Source: Azadirachta indica
Taxonomy: Eukaryota > Streptophyta > Magnoliopsida > Sapindales > Meliaceae
Assembly: GCA_022749755.1 (NCBI GenBank)
Contig: CM040449.1
Location: 9,247,657-9,311,656 of the forward strand
DNA length: 64,000 bases
Reading direction: 5' to 3'
Under the pieces are notes generated by a model. The model ran no database searches, was not told the origin of the DNA, and saw only the letters and a program-made list of their open reading frames with translations. Below, piece by piece: positions 33,657 to 46,096 of this stretch. The position numbers were made by a program, and so were the translations under genes. Position 1 is the stretch's first letter; every line of letters starts with the position of its first letter.

Positions 33657-36121
33657 TCATCCAGTGTTGTAAACAGGTTCATTCAAAGTGATAGACTCTA
33701 ACTCGCTTGGAAAATTCTCAAAGAATAACTTTAAACGGTGTCCATTAACTTTAAAAACATTACCATTTTTGGGGTTCTCAATCTCAACAGTGCCATGTAG
33801 GTAAACCTTCTTAACAATGAAAGGACCTGTCCATTTTGAACGAAGTTTGCCAGGAATAAATGCAATCTTGAATCATACAAAAGAACTTTTTATGAAGGTT
33901 CAAATGATTTTCTAATGATATGTTTATCATGAAACATCTTTATTTTCTCTTTGTAAATTCTAGAATTCTCGTAAGCTTCATTCCTAATTTCTTCGAGTTC
34001 ATCTATTTGGAGTTTTCTCAATGATCCTGCATTATCTAAGTCAAAATTAAGCATTTTAATAGCCCAAAAAGCTTTATGTTCCAATTCCACCGGTAGGTGA
34101 CAAGCCTTTCCAAAAATAAGTTTATAAGGAGACATGCCAAGTGATGATTTAAAAGCAGTTCGATAAGCCCAAAGTGCATCGGTTAGTCTTAAAGACCAAT
34201 CCTTATGATTCGGGTTTACCGTTTTTTCCAAAATGTGTTTTATTTCTCTATTGGCAAGTTCAATTTGTCCACTTGTTTGTGGGTGATAAGGGATAAACAC
34301 TTTATGTGTAATTTCGTATTTTTTCATTAAATTCTCAAAAGGCTTATTACAAAAGTGTAAACTTTCATCACTTATTATGGCTTGAGGCACTCCAAATCTT
34401 GAAAAAATGTTTTCTTTTAAAAATTTCAAAACAATTTTATGATCATTATTTTTGCAAAAAATTGCCTCTACCCATTTTGAAACATAGTCAACTCCAACTA
34501 AAATGTATTGATACCCAAAAGAAGATGGAAAAGGACCCATAAAATCAATATCCCAACAATCAAATATTTCAATGACTAAAATAGGATTTAATGGCATCAT
34601 GTTTCTACGAGTTATTCCACCTAATTTTTGACAATGGTCACATGTTTTACAAAATGTATATGTCTTTAAATAAGGTGGGCCAACAAAATTCACATTGTAA
34701 TATTTTCGCAGTAGTTTTCTTTGAAGAAAAATGACCACCACATGCTTCGGAATGACAAAAAGAGATGATATTTTGAATTTCATTGTTAGGTACACATCTC
34801 CTTATAATTTGGTCAGGGCAATATTTGAAAAGATATGGATCATCCTAAAAGAAATTGCGTACCTCCCTTAAAAATTTCTTTTTGTCTTGAGCATTCCAAT
34901 GATTTGGCATTTGACTTATAATAAGAAAATTGACAATATCAGCAAACCAAGGTAAAATAGAAACATTGAAAAGTTGCTCATCAGGGAAATTGTCATTAAT
35001 TGGTGTTGTCTCAATCGATTTTTCAAACATAAGTCTTGACAAGTGATCAGCAACCACATTTTGTACTCCTTTTTTGTCTTGAATTGTGAGATCAAATTCT
35101 TGAAGTAGTAAGATGCACCTAATCAATTTAGAATTAGCATCTTTTTTTGAAAGAAGATATTTTAATGCTGCATGATCACTAAAAATCACAACGGGTGAGC
35201 CAACAAGGTAAGATTGAAATTTATCTAATGCAAATACTACTGCAAGTAATTCCTTTTTAGTGGTAGAATAATTCATTTGAGCACTATTTAAGGTTTTACT
35301 AGCATAATAAATCACAAAGGGTTTTTTGTCCCTTCGTTGTCCTAAAACAGCTCCAACAGCATAATCGCTAGCATCACACATGATTTCAAAAGGTAAAGTC
35401 CAATTTGGAGGCTGCATGATAAGAGCAGATGTTAGCATGATTTTAAGTTTGACAAAATCTTCTTGACATGACTCAGTCCACTTAAAGAGAGTATCTTTTA
35501 ATAAGAGATTGCACAATGGTCTTGATATAACACTAAAATCTTTGATAAATCTCCTATAAAAATCAGCATGTCCTAAAAATGATTTAACATCTTTGACAGA
35601 CTTAGGAACGGGTAAATTGGCGATTAATTCAATTTTAGATTTATCTACTTCAATTCCTTTTGAGGAGACAATGTGATCAAGCACAATACCATTTGTGACC
35701 ATGAAATGACATTTTTCCCAATTAATCACAAGATTCTTTTCTTCACACTTAATCAAAACTTTTTCTAAGTTAGATAAGCAATCATGAAATGAATTACCAA
35801 AAATAGAAAAATCATCCATGAAAACTTCAAGAAATCGTTCAACCATATCACTAAAACTACTAAGCATGCATTTTTGAAATGTAGTTGGTGCATTACACAA
35901 TCCAAATGGCATCCTTCTATATGCAAAAGTTCCAAATGGACAAGTAAAAGTGGTCTTTTCTTGGTCTTCAGGTGCAATTTCAATTTGGTTATACCAGAAT
36001 ACCCATCTAGGAAACAATAAAATGCATGTCCAGTTACTCTTTCTAACATTTGATCCATGAATGGTAACGGGAAATGGTCTTTCCTACTCATTGAATTGAG
36101 TTTCCTATAGTCAATGCACAT
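33657..36121 (-). pseudogene. Athila pol: reverse transcriptase, RNase H and integrase
   Basis: Reverse transcriptase starts with CIDYRKLNSMSRKDHFPLPF at about 36118, shifts frame near 36010, and has FMDD at 35811-35822 as active site (FMDD or YMDD is normal in this clade). RNase H follows: CDASDYAVGA, YSTTKKELLAVV, SDHAALKYLL, NVVADHLSRL. After a shift near 34820 comes integrase: the CDHCQKLGG part of the HHCC finger, [11 protein letters not shown] and SDESLHF and [12 protein letters not shown] (D, D, E). The C-terminal tail without chromodomain (SKWTGPF, VNGHRLK) ends at TGA 33657-33659. Large open stretches remain: 34845-36017 and 33890-34795. Confidence 0.92.
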
Positions 36122-37472
36122 TCTCCAGCCAATAATTGTTCTAATTGGAATTAATTCATTATTTTCATTTTTGACTACAGTAACTCTAGATTTCTTAGGT
36201 ACAACTTGTGTAGGACTTACCCATGTGCTATCAGAAATAGGATAAATGATCCTACATCTAAAAGCTTGAGAACTTCATTTCTCACTACCTTTTTCTACGT
36301 TGCATTTGTCTAGATGATTTGACATTATCTTCTAAATATATCTTATGTGCGCAAATCAAAGGATTAATTCCTTTTATGTCAACTATTGTCCATCCTAAGG
36401 CATGTTTATGCAATCTTAGAATTTCGAGCAACTTACACTCTTGAAGAGCACTGAGTTTAGAAGAAATTATCACCGGAAAAGTTTCATTAACACCGAAGAA
36501 AGCATACTTGAGGTCAGATGGTAATGGTTTCAATTCAAGTTTTGGTGGTTGAACATTCGATGGCATCGGTTTATCAGCACGTTGAGGTAAGTCTTCAAAT
36601 TTTGGTCTCCATCTATTAACTTTCAAAACCTGAGAAGATTTTAAAAGAGAATAAATATGAGATACTTCAAAATTTTCATCAAAATTGAAATCATTGCAAC
36701 CATTTAAACAAGCATCCAAGGGATCAGAAAAAGATGAAACATTAAAGTAGTCATGAACGAGTTCCTCAATATAACTAACTTCATGCATGTCATCATTTTC
36801 ACTAGGTTGCTTGCAAATATTAAACACATTCATTTCCAATGTCATGTTTCCAACGGATAATTTTAGAACTCCATTTCTACAGTTGATTATTGCATTCGAT
36901 GTAGCAAGAAATGGACGTCCTAATATGACAGGAATTTGGGTGCTTGAGCTAGGAACAAGTTGTGTGTCTAAGACAATAAAATCTACAGGAAAGTAAAATT
37001 TATCTATTTGGACTAACACATCTTCAAGTATTCCTCGTGGTACTTTCACAGAATAATCAGCAAGTTGAAATGTTGTAGAAGTAGGTTTAAACTCACCTAA
37101 ACCTAATTACTCATACACTGAATATGGTAACAAATTAACACTTGCACCAAGATCAAGTAAAGCATGGTTTATCCTAAAGTTTCCAGTTACACAAGAAATG
37201 GTGGGACAACCAAGATCTTTATATTTTGGTGGAGTGTTATGTTGGATAATTGAACTAACATCCTCGGTTAAAAATGCTTTCTTTTGAACATTAAGCTTCC
37301 TTTTAACAGTGCATAAATCTTTCAAAAATTTGGCATAAGAAGGAACTTGCTTAATTGCATCTAACAAAGGAATGTTAATTTTGACTTGCTTAAAAAGTTC
37401 AAAAATTCTAAAATTTTGTTCAACTTTTGAATTGATTGCAATCTTTGAGGAAAAGGAGTAGGGATGGGGCAT
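36122..37472 (-). pseudogene. Athila protease and linker to reverse transcriptase
   Basis: The aspartic protease carries DLGASVNLLP (Asp codon at 37152-37154; DLGAS in place of the more usual DTGAS is common in this lineage) and later VILGRPFLATSNAII. It then runs into a linker with ALLPSDLKYAF-like sequence (PLPSDLKYAFFG) before the reverse transcriptase. Open over 37107-37472 and 36285-37049, with shifts between. Confidence 0.88.
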
Positions 37473-38923
37473 TTTTCAACATCACACATCTTAGGTTCAA
37501 CATTATTTTCCTCACTCACTAATTTTGATGGTTCTTTAGGTTCAATCTCTTTCAAAGAAATAGTTTTATCAATGACCTTACCACTTCGGAGAGTAGTGAT
37601 GGAGTTGGCATTCTCATGCTGTGTGCCATTTGAGTTAGAATCACTTACATGAAATTGACCCGTTGGATTTGGTTATGGTTGAGCAGGAAATTTACCTTTC
37701 TCTTGACTGCGCAAAGTTGAGGTCAATGTTAAAAGTGTATTCTTGATATCATTAATGGCTTGTGATGTTTGATTGTTTATGCTTGTTTGCCCTTGCAGGA
37801 ATGTTTGCAACGTTTTCTCAAGAGTTTTCAAATGTGGTGAATGGTATGATGGAAAATTTGAAGATCTTTGAGGTGGTGGATAAGCATGATTATCATTTCT
37901 CCAACTAAAATTTGGGTGATTTCTCTATCCAAGATTGTATGTTTCAGAATATGGAGAATTAGAGGAAAAAGGCTTTTTGAAGGAATTCATACAATTTGCT
38001 TGGTCATGCAACACTTCTTTAAAAATTGGAATATTTGGACAATCTTGAGTGGAATGTCCCATGACTTTACAAATTTCACAAATTTCATCATTATGTACAG
38101 ATTTGACCTCTTTAACTTTCCTTAATTCCATGGCTTCAATCTTTCTCGTTAAACTTGTAATTCTAGCACTTAGATAATCTTCTTGACTCAAATTATATTT
38201 ACCCCCACTAGAACTAGCCATATTAGATCTAATTGAATTTTCAGAGGAACTAGTAGTTTGCCAGAATTGAGAGTTCTCAGTTAAATGATTTAAATACTCT
38301 AAAGCTTCTTCTGGGTCTTTGTCTAAAAATTCACCATTACACATTGTTTCAAAAAATTGTTTTGTCTTTGGGTTAACCCTTCATAAAAGAAACTTATCCT
38401 ACACCATTTTTCAAAACCATGGTGTGGGCATGAATTCAACAAGTCTTTAAATCTTTTCAAACATTGAAAATAGGTTTCATTTCCTTTTTGACAAAAATTT
38501 TGAATTTGTCTCTTGAAAGCATTCGTTTTATGTATTGGAAAAAATTGCTTTAAAAACTTGGTTTGCATTTCTTGCCATATACCTATAAATCTAGGTCTTA
38601 ATGAATTAAGCCATGTTTTTGCTTTATCTTTTAAAGAAAAAAGGAAACAATTTTAGTTTAATTATTTCTTCACTACATGTTTGATCCATAAATGCGGCAC
38701 ATACTTTCTCAAATTCTTTTAAATGTAAATAAGGACTCTCAGACTCTAAGTCATGAAAATTAGGAAGTAAAGGAATCATACCGGGCTTAAATCTGAAGTT
38801 ATTTGCATTAAGCGGAAAAATAAAGCATGAAGGAGATGAATTTCGAGGAGATTGCAAATATTCACGCATAGTTCGAACATGATGATTTTCATTTTCTCCA
38901 TATATACTTTCATTTTCAGCCAT
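37473..38923 (-). pseudogene. Athila gag with zinc knuckle
   Basis: ATG at 38921-38923 (MAENES) is chosen because Athila-type gags begin this way, followed by REYLQSPR and FKPGMIPLLPNFHDLES. Then come the capsid part (YLHLKEFEKVCAAF, QFFPIHKTNAFKRQIQNF, CPHHGFEKWC), the CX2CX4HX4C knuckle at 38039-38080 (CEICKVMGHSTQDC), and the ITTLRSGKVIDKTI linker near 37580. At least three frameshifts split it. Gag packages the element's RNA. Confidence 0.9.
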
Positions 38924-39419
38924 ACTGTTATTTATGTGTGAGTTTGAAGATGAATCAAACAAATTTCCAAAGGAGGTTTCAGAATTACCTTTCACCAATT
39001 GATGAGAATAAGGATCACGATACCATCCAAGCATGAAAATAATAACAATAAAAAAACACAATAAAGTAAAATACAATAAAATAAAATGTTAGCACAATAA
39101 AACAAATAAAAAAGAAAAGATGTGGTATAACCTTCCTCTTAATAAAATTATTATAAATGAAAATAACAACACAGTACTTAATAGAAAAAAATTTAAGAAA
39201 GGTGGCAAAGCCTACCATGAATAAAATTAAAAAAAAAACAAAATGTAGGTGGTATATGTAGAACCAACCATAATGTAAATATAAATAGGTGGCTGAGCCT
39301 CCCAATAAAAATAAATAACAATAAGTAAATAAAAAAAATGTTAAAATTAGAGTTAAAGTTAGAGGTTAAAGTTAGTAAAAGAAAATTAAACAAGAACTAG
39401 TAAACTTTATACAAACCGT
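38924..39419 (-). other. Leader of the Athila element
   Basis: Non-coding leader between primer-binding site and gag. It carries several imperfect repeats of a GGTGGC..AGCCT.CC unit (around 39200 and 39290). Hydrophobic frames here are AT-driven and not genes. Confidence 0.55.
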
Positions 39420-39440
39420 ATTCCTCGGCAATGGCGCTAA
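39420..39440 (-). promoter_or_regulatory. Primer-binding site, tRNA-Asp type, of the Athila element
   Basis: Minus-strand TAGCGCCATTGCCGAGGAAT, close to the TGGCGCCGTTGCCGGGGA used by Athila/Tat elements (complement of plant tRNA-Asp 3' end), five bases inside the 5' LTR. Confidence 0.85.
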
Positions 39441-39445
39441 AAACT

Positions 39446-40815
39446 TGCTACAACTTAAAGGTTATAACTTCGAAGTATAGGTTGTCTTAAGTAATAAAGT
39501 TCGGAAGTCCGAGTGTCGGTCCACAGGAAATACGTTATATTAAGTCCACAAGCCCAAAGGTCTAAATATTATAAAAAAATAGAATGAGTTTGCTTATTGT
39601 CAAATTTAAATTCAATATTATTATATATTAGGGCATTAGGGATCCATTTTAATGATTTGTATAGAACTTATTCTTGATCCTTTTTTTTTTAAAGAAAAAC
39701 ACAATTAAGAATCAATAGAAGTGATCTTAATTGGATGATGAAAAAAAATATTTAAGCACAAAGAAATCAAAAGACTTACCTTTTAGTTGATGGTGAAAAA
39801 CTATAAGTTGCCTTACTCTTGATATGTAGAAAACATCCAAGCATTCAATGTACTATTTGTTAACAATGAATCAAGGTTTTCTAACAATTCAAAATCACTT
39901 GCAAAATATAGTACTCAATCAATAAAAAGATTGACAATGAAGAACAAAACAAAGTATCAAAGAACAAAACTATAAAATCATCAAAAGTTCACCCTTAACC
40001 TTAATTACGAAATTAGAAATACATTATTTAATTGAAGTTCAAATTACAAAAAGAAAATAGAAATGGAAACAAACTGATCTCCCCCTCACTTCCACATCTT
40101 CCTTTATATAGGTAAAACAAAAGACATTCCACATGTGTGAACATAATTTTGTCAATTTTCAATTAATCACGCTTTACCAACTTCCAACACATCTTTGACC
40201 ATGAAAACCACCGAATTTCGTAAAGCATCCTTCTTCAAAGTTGTAGGTGGATGACTTATCTTTCTAATGGTCTATACCTCATCTTTATTTCTATTTTAGA
40301 CCGTGAGTTGTGTTGAAAATAGGCAGAGATGTTCAAGTCGTATTTCTCCACTGCCCTTCTAGAATGATAGCTCTTTTTGGTAACCGACCAGTTGAAATTT
40401 GAGAAAGTACAAAACATAAACAATTTAGATCACCCAACCATATAATTTTTCGTTACATATTTAGGGAGATACGGCCCAAATACAAAAGTATGTTTGGCTG
40501 GTTCAAAGATGCGATTGAATTCTGTTGAAGCCCAATTTCGTCCCATTAATTGCTCAAACTGGTCCAACCTTTGGCTTACAAAGTTGTGAAATGATGAGTT
40601 TATGTTTGTCCAGCCCAAGAATCGTATCAATTGATTATTTGGATTGAAAGATACGCTTATTATACGAAACCTGCACAAAACTGACTATTTAGTTCAATTC
40701 ATATTTTACAATTCAATATGAAGGAATATGCTTCATTATTGGGGAATAGAAGGATATTATTAAGTGTAAATCATAATATTTCTCTTCATAAAGCTACACT
40801 TTTAAACATTCATCA
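39446..40815 (-). repeat. 5' LTR of the Athila element
   Basis: 1,370 bases, TG...CA, collinear with the 3' LTR. It is followed on the + coordinate by the second GGCAC (40816-40820). Confidence 0.9.
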
Positions 40816-41937
40816 GGCACGAATCTTATTCAGGTCGGTCAACTTACTTTTTAGATCCAGTGCGTTGAAGTCTATGTTAAACTTAATGCACCCATTAGTT
40901 ATAGTGCAATTAATGTCCAAAGTCAATGATCTTGTATCTCCATTCTTATGTGAACTCGGTCAAAGTCAACTCTCAACAATTAGGAACTCTTAGCTAACAA
41001 TTCAACATATTCAAAGGTTATAAATGAAACGCTTAAGTTATGTGTTTGTCAAAATCTTGAGTTAAAAATCTCTCTGTTATGGTCAGTTAGCCAATAAGAT
41101 ATTTTAGGATGCCAAAATGATTAAATATTATGTGATTTTTGGATCTTAGAGGATCAAAAATCTTTCCAAGGGTCAAAGTCGTGATTAAAATAGAGATCAT
41201 ATTGAAAATTGGGTTGAAGAAAGGCTGAAATTCAATATGGCCAAGTATATTATTTTTAGGTATGAGTGCATTGATTTTTTTGTTGATCACATGTTTATTG
41301 GCTACTGTACTCAATTACTATGGAATGACATGTATACAGTTCCTGACTGCTAAGAGTTGACTTTGGCTAGATTTACGTAAGAACGACTATATGAGATAGT
41401 TGACTTTAGACATTGATTAGATTATGACTGGTGGGTGCATTAACTTTATCGTAAACTTGATGGCACAGATCTAAGTGAGTTAATTGACCTTTGCTTTTTA
41501 CCATGGATTGAACCAAATTGCGTATTGACCATAGTCAATTTAGACTATTCATGCAATATATCCGATGAACGATATTGACTTTAGACTTTTGGCTATTGAC
41601 ATTTGACCAATGACTTTGTATTATTTATGTTTTGATCTTTAACTGTTCACATTTTGACCAAGCATTATGGAGTCCTAGATTTGTATACTTTGATTAGATT
41701 TGAATGATTAGAATTGCACTACAAAACTGAAACTTTGACCATTGATTTTGGATGATATAATGATCCAAATTTAGAGATCTTAATATATATTTGAAGCTTT
41801 TCCCAAAACCTAGTTACCCAAGTCAATGTGTACAAATTTTGAAATTTATTTTTGAGAGTTTTAGGTAAAATTGTTTTAGGGTATATTTGAGTTTGTATTC
41901 TTAGATTAAACACCTTGTGTTGTTATTTGAGAGAATT

Positions 41938-42419
41938 GTTAATTTCTTCACTTTGGTTTGGTTTCACCAATCACTTGGATATGATTTCTTTGTGATTAAA
42001 GTTGTTAAATCTAAGTTGATTACTTCTAAATCAAATATTAAATGTTTTTAATCTCATGAAGAGATTTACATGGGATTCATACAGAGGAAAACACACGATG
42101 AATATGAGGGTTGATACATCAGGTTTAGATAAAATGTACTTGGAAGTGTGATGATTTATAAGTGTTCTAAATCTATTGTTAATATCTTCACTTCGGTTTA
42201 GCTTCACCAATCACTTGGATGTGATTTCTTTGTGACTAAAGTTGTTAAATCTAAGTCAATTACTCCTAAATCAAATAATAAATATTTTTGATCTCGCGAG
42301 GAGATTTACATGTGATTCATATGGAGGAAAACACACGAGCAATATGAGGGTTGATGCGTTAGGTTTAGATAAAAGGTACTTGCTAGCATGATGCTTTATA
42401 AGTGTTCTAAATCTATTGT
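41938..42419. repeat. Two tandem copies of about 241 bp in the right foldback arm
   Basis: 41938-42178 and 42179-42419 match closely (both with TCACCAATCACTTGGAT and GATTTCTTTGTGA, ending GTGTTCTAAATCTATTG). The left arm has a single counterpart (about 28760-29010), so the right arm is longer by one unit. Confidence 0.8.
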
Positions 42420-42808
42420 AAACTTGTGTATTTTCATATTGGATTATTTTGTCTAAACATGTACTCGATCATGTATGTAGATTTTTATCTTAGATTATGA
42501 TAATCAAAGGTTTTCTTATATAAATGGTGTTGTAGATGTTGATTTAATTTTTCCATTTATATTTCCACTATTAGAATATTTATCCTTTATTTTATTTTCT
42601 AAATTTAATTATTTGTTATAAAGTAGTTGTTGGAAAACTGAAATTGAGAATATTGAAAGTGTTACATATTGTGAAGTAGCTATTTAATTTTTAATTGAAA
42701 TTAAAAATATTGGAATTATTTTTATATTTGAATGATTGAATTTAATTTTTAATTATGTGATTAAATTTCTATCTCTTGTGTTGAAAATTGTGTTGGAAGC
42801 AAGTTGTT

Positions 42809-43005
42809 GGACTGGACAATATGAAAGGACCAACCAAATCCTTGAAGATATGTTGTGAGCTTGTATAACAGATTTCAAAGGTAGTTGGGACAACCACTTA
42901 CTATTTATAGAGTTTGCGTACAATAAATAGTTATTAATCTATGATTGGTATGGCTCTTTATGAAGCTCTTTATGGAAGAAAGTGTAGGTCATTGGTGCAT
43001 TGGTG
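42809..43005 (+). pseudogene. Gypsy integrase fragment
   Basis: Reads GQYERTNQILEDML, stop, ACITDFKGSWDNHLLFIEFAY, then in another frame remnants of the ALYGRRC block. This is the conserved GQ.ERT...LRA...W..HL...EFAYN part of a Tekay/Del-like gypsy integrase. About 65 codons only; it starts right at the foldback end and stops at the next inverted repeat. Confidence 0.8.
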
Positions 43006-43014
43006 CATTGATAG

Positions 43015-43890
43015 GTGACTCATGCTCATTGTGTAATATGTGACATATGAAGTCCTACTAAGTAGTAATTAAATAAAAATATACCTAATTAAATATGAAT
43101 GAAAGTTTGAACGTGAAATGATGATATGCATAAAATTGCAAGTGACTTTGTAATATGCATTATTTGAGAATGAACATGGTTTTTATCATGTTACTATCAT
43201 GCTCGTACATTATATGTTTATATATATTTTTATTTTTGTATATGAAAATTAGTATGCTTATTGAGTTAATACTCATTATAATTTATTGTGATTTCATGTA
43301 AGTGATGGCATGCATGTAGAGAATTTGGCGGAGCTCTCTATTGTCATGCCCTATCTCGCAAGGATTAAAGGATGATATATCAAACAAATAACATAATGAA
43401 AAATGCATTTGATTAAGAAAATTCATAACTAAACTTCATGAATGCTATAATCAAGTCAAATGATCTTTAATGTCTCATATGCAAAATATGAAGTTGACTA
43501 AACTAATAAATTCAACACATAGCTAATATCCTAGCCTTAGGGAACCAAGGAATAATAGTAGCTTTGTTAGATTCGCTATACACTAGTCATCACTTATATA
43601 GGAATCGTAATAACCTATAGTGAGTATTAACTTAGTAAGCATACTAATATTTTATATACGAAAATACACACACACACACACATATATATAATGAATGAAC
43701 ATAATATGTAACATGATAAAAATCATGTTCATTATCAAAATGCATGATAAAAAATTACTTTCAAACTTTTGCATGTCACTAGTTTGCTTTCAAACTTTTA
43801 TTCACATTTTATAGGAATATTTTTATTCAAATTACTTGTAGGACTTCACATATCACATATCACATATTACACATTGAGTCTAAGTCATCC
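43015..43890. repeat. Inverted repeat with about 290-bp arms
   Basis: 43015-43310 and 43590-43890 are imperfect reverse complements (left TTGAGTTAATACTCATTATA against right ATAGTGAGTATTAACTTAG). The right arm contains a short CA/TA microsatellite (about 43664-43690). No coding capacity. Confidence 0.65.
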
Positions 43891-46080
43891 GTGGATGATT
43901 TTTCGTACGTGGGGGTAAGTAAAAGTAAGGCACAAAATTTCACACATAAGGAACACATATGCTTCGAGGTAAGAGCCACACCTTCGACCTAATCATTAGC
44001 GAGTCCTCTTATATTCACAAATTTGTGGATGCAAGAATTTGAAGACTCACAAGTCCTAAGGGTACCCAAAGGTCTCTTCTATATTATACGGAACATATAG
44101 CACATATTATATATATCAAACCTGAAGGAATGACAAAATATATCAAAAGGCTCCATAAACACTTATAATTGTCTACTAAGGAAGTAACGAATTCCAATAC
44201 CCTTAAAAATACAAAGTCTCAACTTTCATTTAACATTTTTCTTACAAAAGAACTTTCTCATTTCTCAAAGCATGATGCTAATGCCAATGCTCGATAACTT
44301 TTGCAAACAGCTAAACATGATCATACACATTAATAAATCAACGTTTTCATATTAGAACATAATTTCAAAACATTTCTAAAAATAATTATACAAATACATA
44401 TGCTTATTGTGATTTCTTCTCAAAAAGTCTAGTATACTTACCTTCAATGTTCCAAGAAAATAACTCAATCATCTTAATTCTAAAATCAAGGATTAATTCT
44501 CATAAGTAACATATCCAAAAGCATATAATACTTCTCATTTGCAAAACTTAGTCACTTGCCTCTATTAATACAGTAGATTTATTGAGTATACTTAGGTCTA
44601 TTATTTTTAATAAATCAACTACTTAACTAATAGCTAGGAAACTTTGTTGACATCAATAGACACATATATAGTATCATGGTAAATGTAATAGAACAAAATA
44701 CACTTCCAAACTAGTTTGAATAATTTCTGTTGTGGGTTTCTCTGATTTTGTCAATCACAAACTTATAGTGAGATAGCTAGCTTTGAAAATTAATAATAAA
44801 TGAAATACATGGAACTAGGTAACAAAATTTTTGTATGTTATAATAGACATGGTCAAAAATCATTTTGTAAAATTTGATAATTTTTGGAGATGATTTAGTC
44901 AACCCAAAAAATTTTATCATTCTTGTATTCTATAGAAATCGGTATTTTTCATCATCTCAAGGTCAGACCTAAAACTTCATATAAAATCGAAAACACAACA
45001 TTTTCAAATGAACTAAATCTTAAGATAACCATCAAGATGTCTAGTTTAATTAGGTAAAATAGTTTTGTAAAATATACAATATAAAAATTCTTGGATCTAG
45101 CTACTGTCTAAGGTCTAGGTTTTGCAAAAGTTTCCCTTGTTGTCATTACTTATTCCTACAGAATCTTTAATCATTTCTATCTTCAAAACTCAAGCTTATA
45201 GACTATAATTAATCTAAATTAGTATATCCTCAGCATTCTAATTAAATCTTTAAGTAAAATATATATCCATAAATCATAACAACAACATAAAACACAATAA
45301 GACTTGAAGAGATTTTTTACCTTAGCTCCTTTCAACTGCTCTTTTAAAACACTCCAATCTCTTTAAACTCTTCTCTTATTCTCTATGAAGCTTTACTACT
45401 TCTTTGATACCTAAACTTTAGTAGAGATTAGTATTTATAGTCAAAGCCAATCATCTTAGACAACTAATTTGGATGTTGTACCTAACACTTAACCAAATCT
45501 TAACCATCCATTTTATTCTTCACCTATCATTCTCACCTACTACGGCTACTAACTATACCTAACTTTGGAAGATTATATGTAATGGACTTCTTAAAATTGG
45601 GCTTAGGTAATTGGATGTGCATAATCTTTTCTCTTTCTAAAATCTTAGTACTTAAGGTTAAACTTGTATTTTGAGTCTTACTAAATGAGCGCACACTTAA
45701 TATTATATTCACCTTTATAATACTTCTAAAATACTTCTAACACCTACAACCCAAGATTAAGAATCAATTATTCTATCTAGGTACTAACATAGAATATACA
45801 TGCATATGTAAATAGAATTTTAATGCTTAGAGTGTGTTGCATCTAGATTTAAGATATTGGCTTGTAATTTATTTTTCAGTTTAGTCAAGTTTATGATTTG
45901 AAGACGAGATATTAAAGATCATTTGACTTGATTATTATGTTCATGAAGAATTAATTATCAATGATTTGTCTTAGTTAAATGTACTGTTCATTGTGTTTAT
46001 TTATTTGATAAATTGCTCTTTGACCCTTGTGATCAAGGGGTGGCAATAATGATATTTATAAGGCAAATAAATAAATGAGA
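43360..46080. repeat. Larger inverted repeat overlapping the previous one
   Basis: 43380-43500 pairs with 45860-45970 (both contain the 20-base block AATCAAGTCAAATGATCTTT in opposite orientation). The interior 43900-45820 has LTR-like features on the minus strand, such as a CTATAAATACT segment near 45434, but no pol sequence, and I could not classify it. Either a composite of old LTR pieces or a foldback. Confidence 0.45.
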
Positions 46081-46096
46081 ATGTCCATATGCATGT

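Larger units (their letters stand above)
29449..40815 (-). mobile_element. Complete Athila-type Ty3/gypsy retrotransposon carrying a LOG copy
   Basis: An 11,367-base element on the minus strand with matched LTRs (29449-30838 and 39446-40815), TG...CA ends, 5-base target duplication, tRNA-Asp-type primer-binding site beside the 5' LTR and a G-rich polypurine tract beside the 3' LTR. Order from right to left: 5' LTR, leader, gag with zinc knuckle, protease, reverse transcriptase, RNase H, integrase, an unidentified decayed coding stretch, LOG copy, 3' non-coding region, 3' LTR. Gag, reverse transcriptase and primer site point to the Athila/Tat branch without chromodomain. Several frameshifts make it non-autonomous now. 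It inserted into the left arm of a foldback element. Confidence 0.92.
28436..42802. mobile_element. Foldback element split by an Athila insertion
   Basis: Left arm 28436-29448 (continuing at 40821-41000 after the insertion) is the imperfect reverse complement of 41340-42802. Matching examples are ATCAATGGTCAAAGTTTCAG at 29197 against its complement near 41730, and AAATTTAATCACATAAT at 28470 against its complement near 42760. The central part is about 41000-41340. Without the Athila element the structure is about 3 kb. No transposase was recognised, so it is a non-autonomous foldback. Arms of this length suggest a Mutator-like or FB-type element, but I could not fix the target duplication. Confidence 0.7.
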
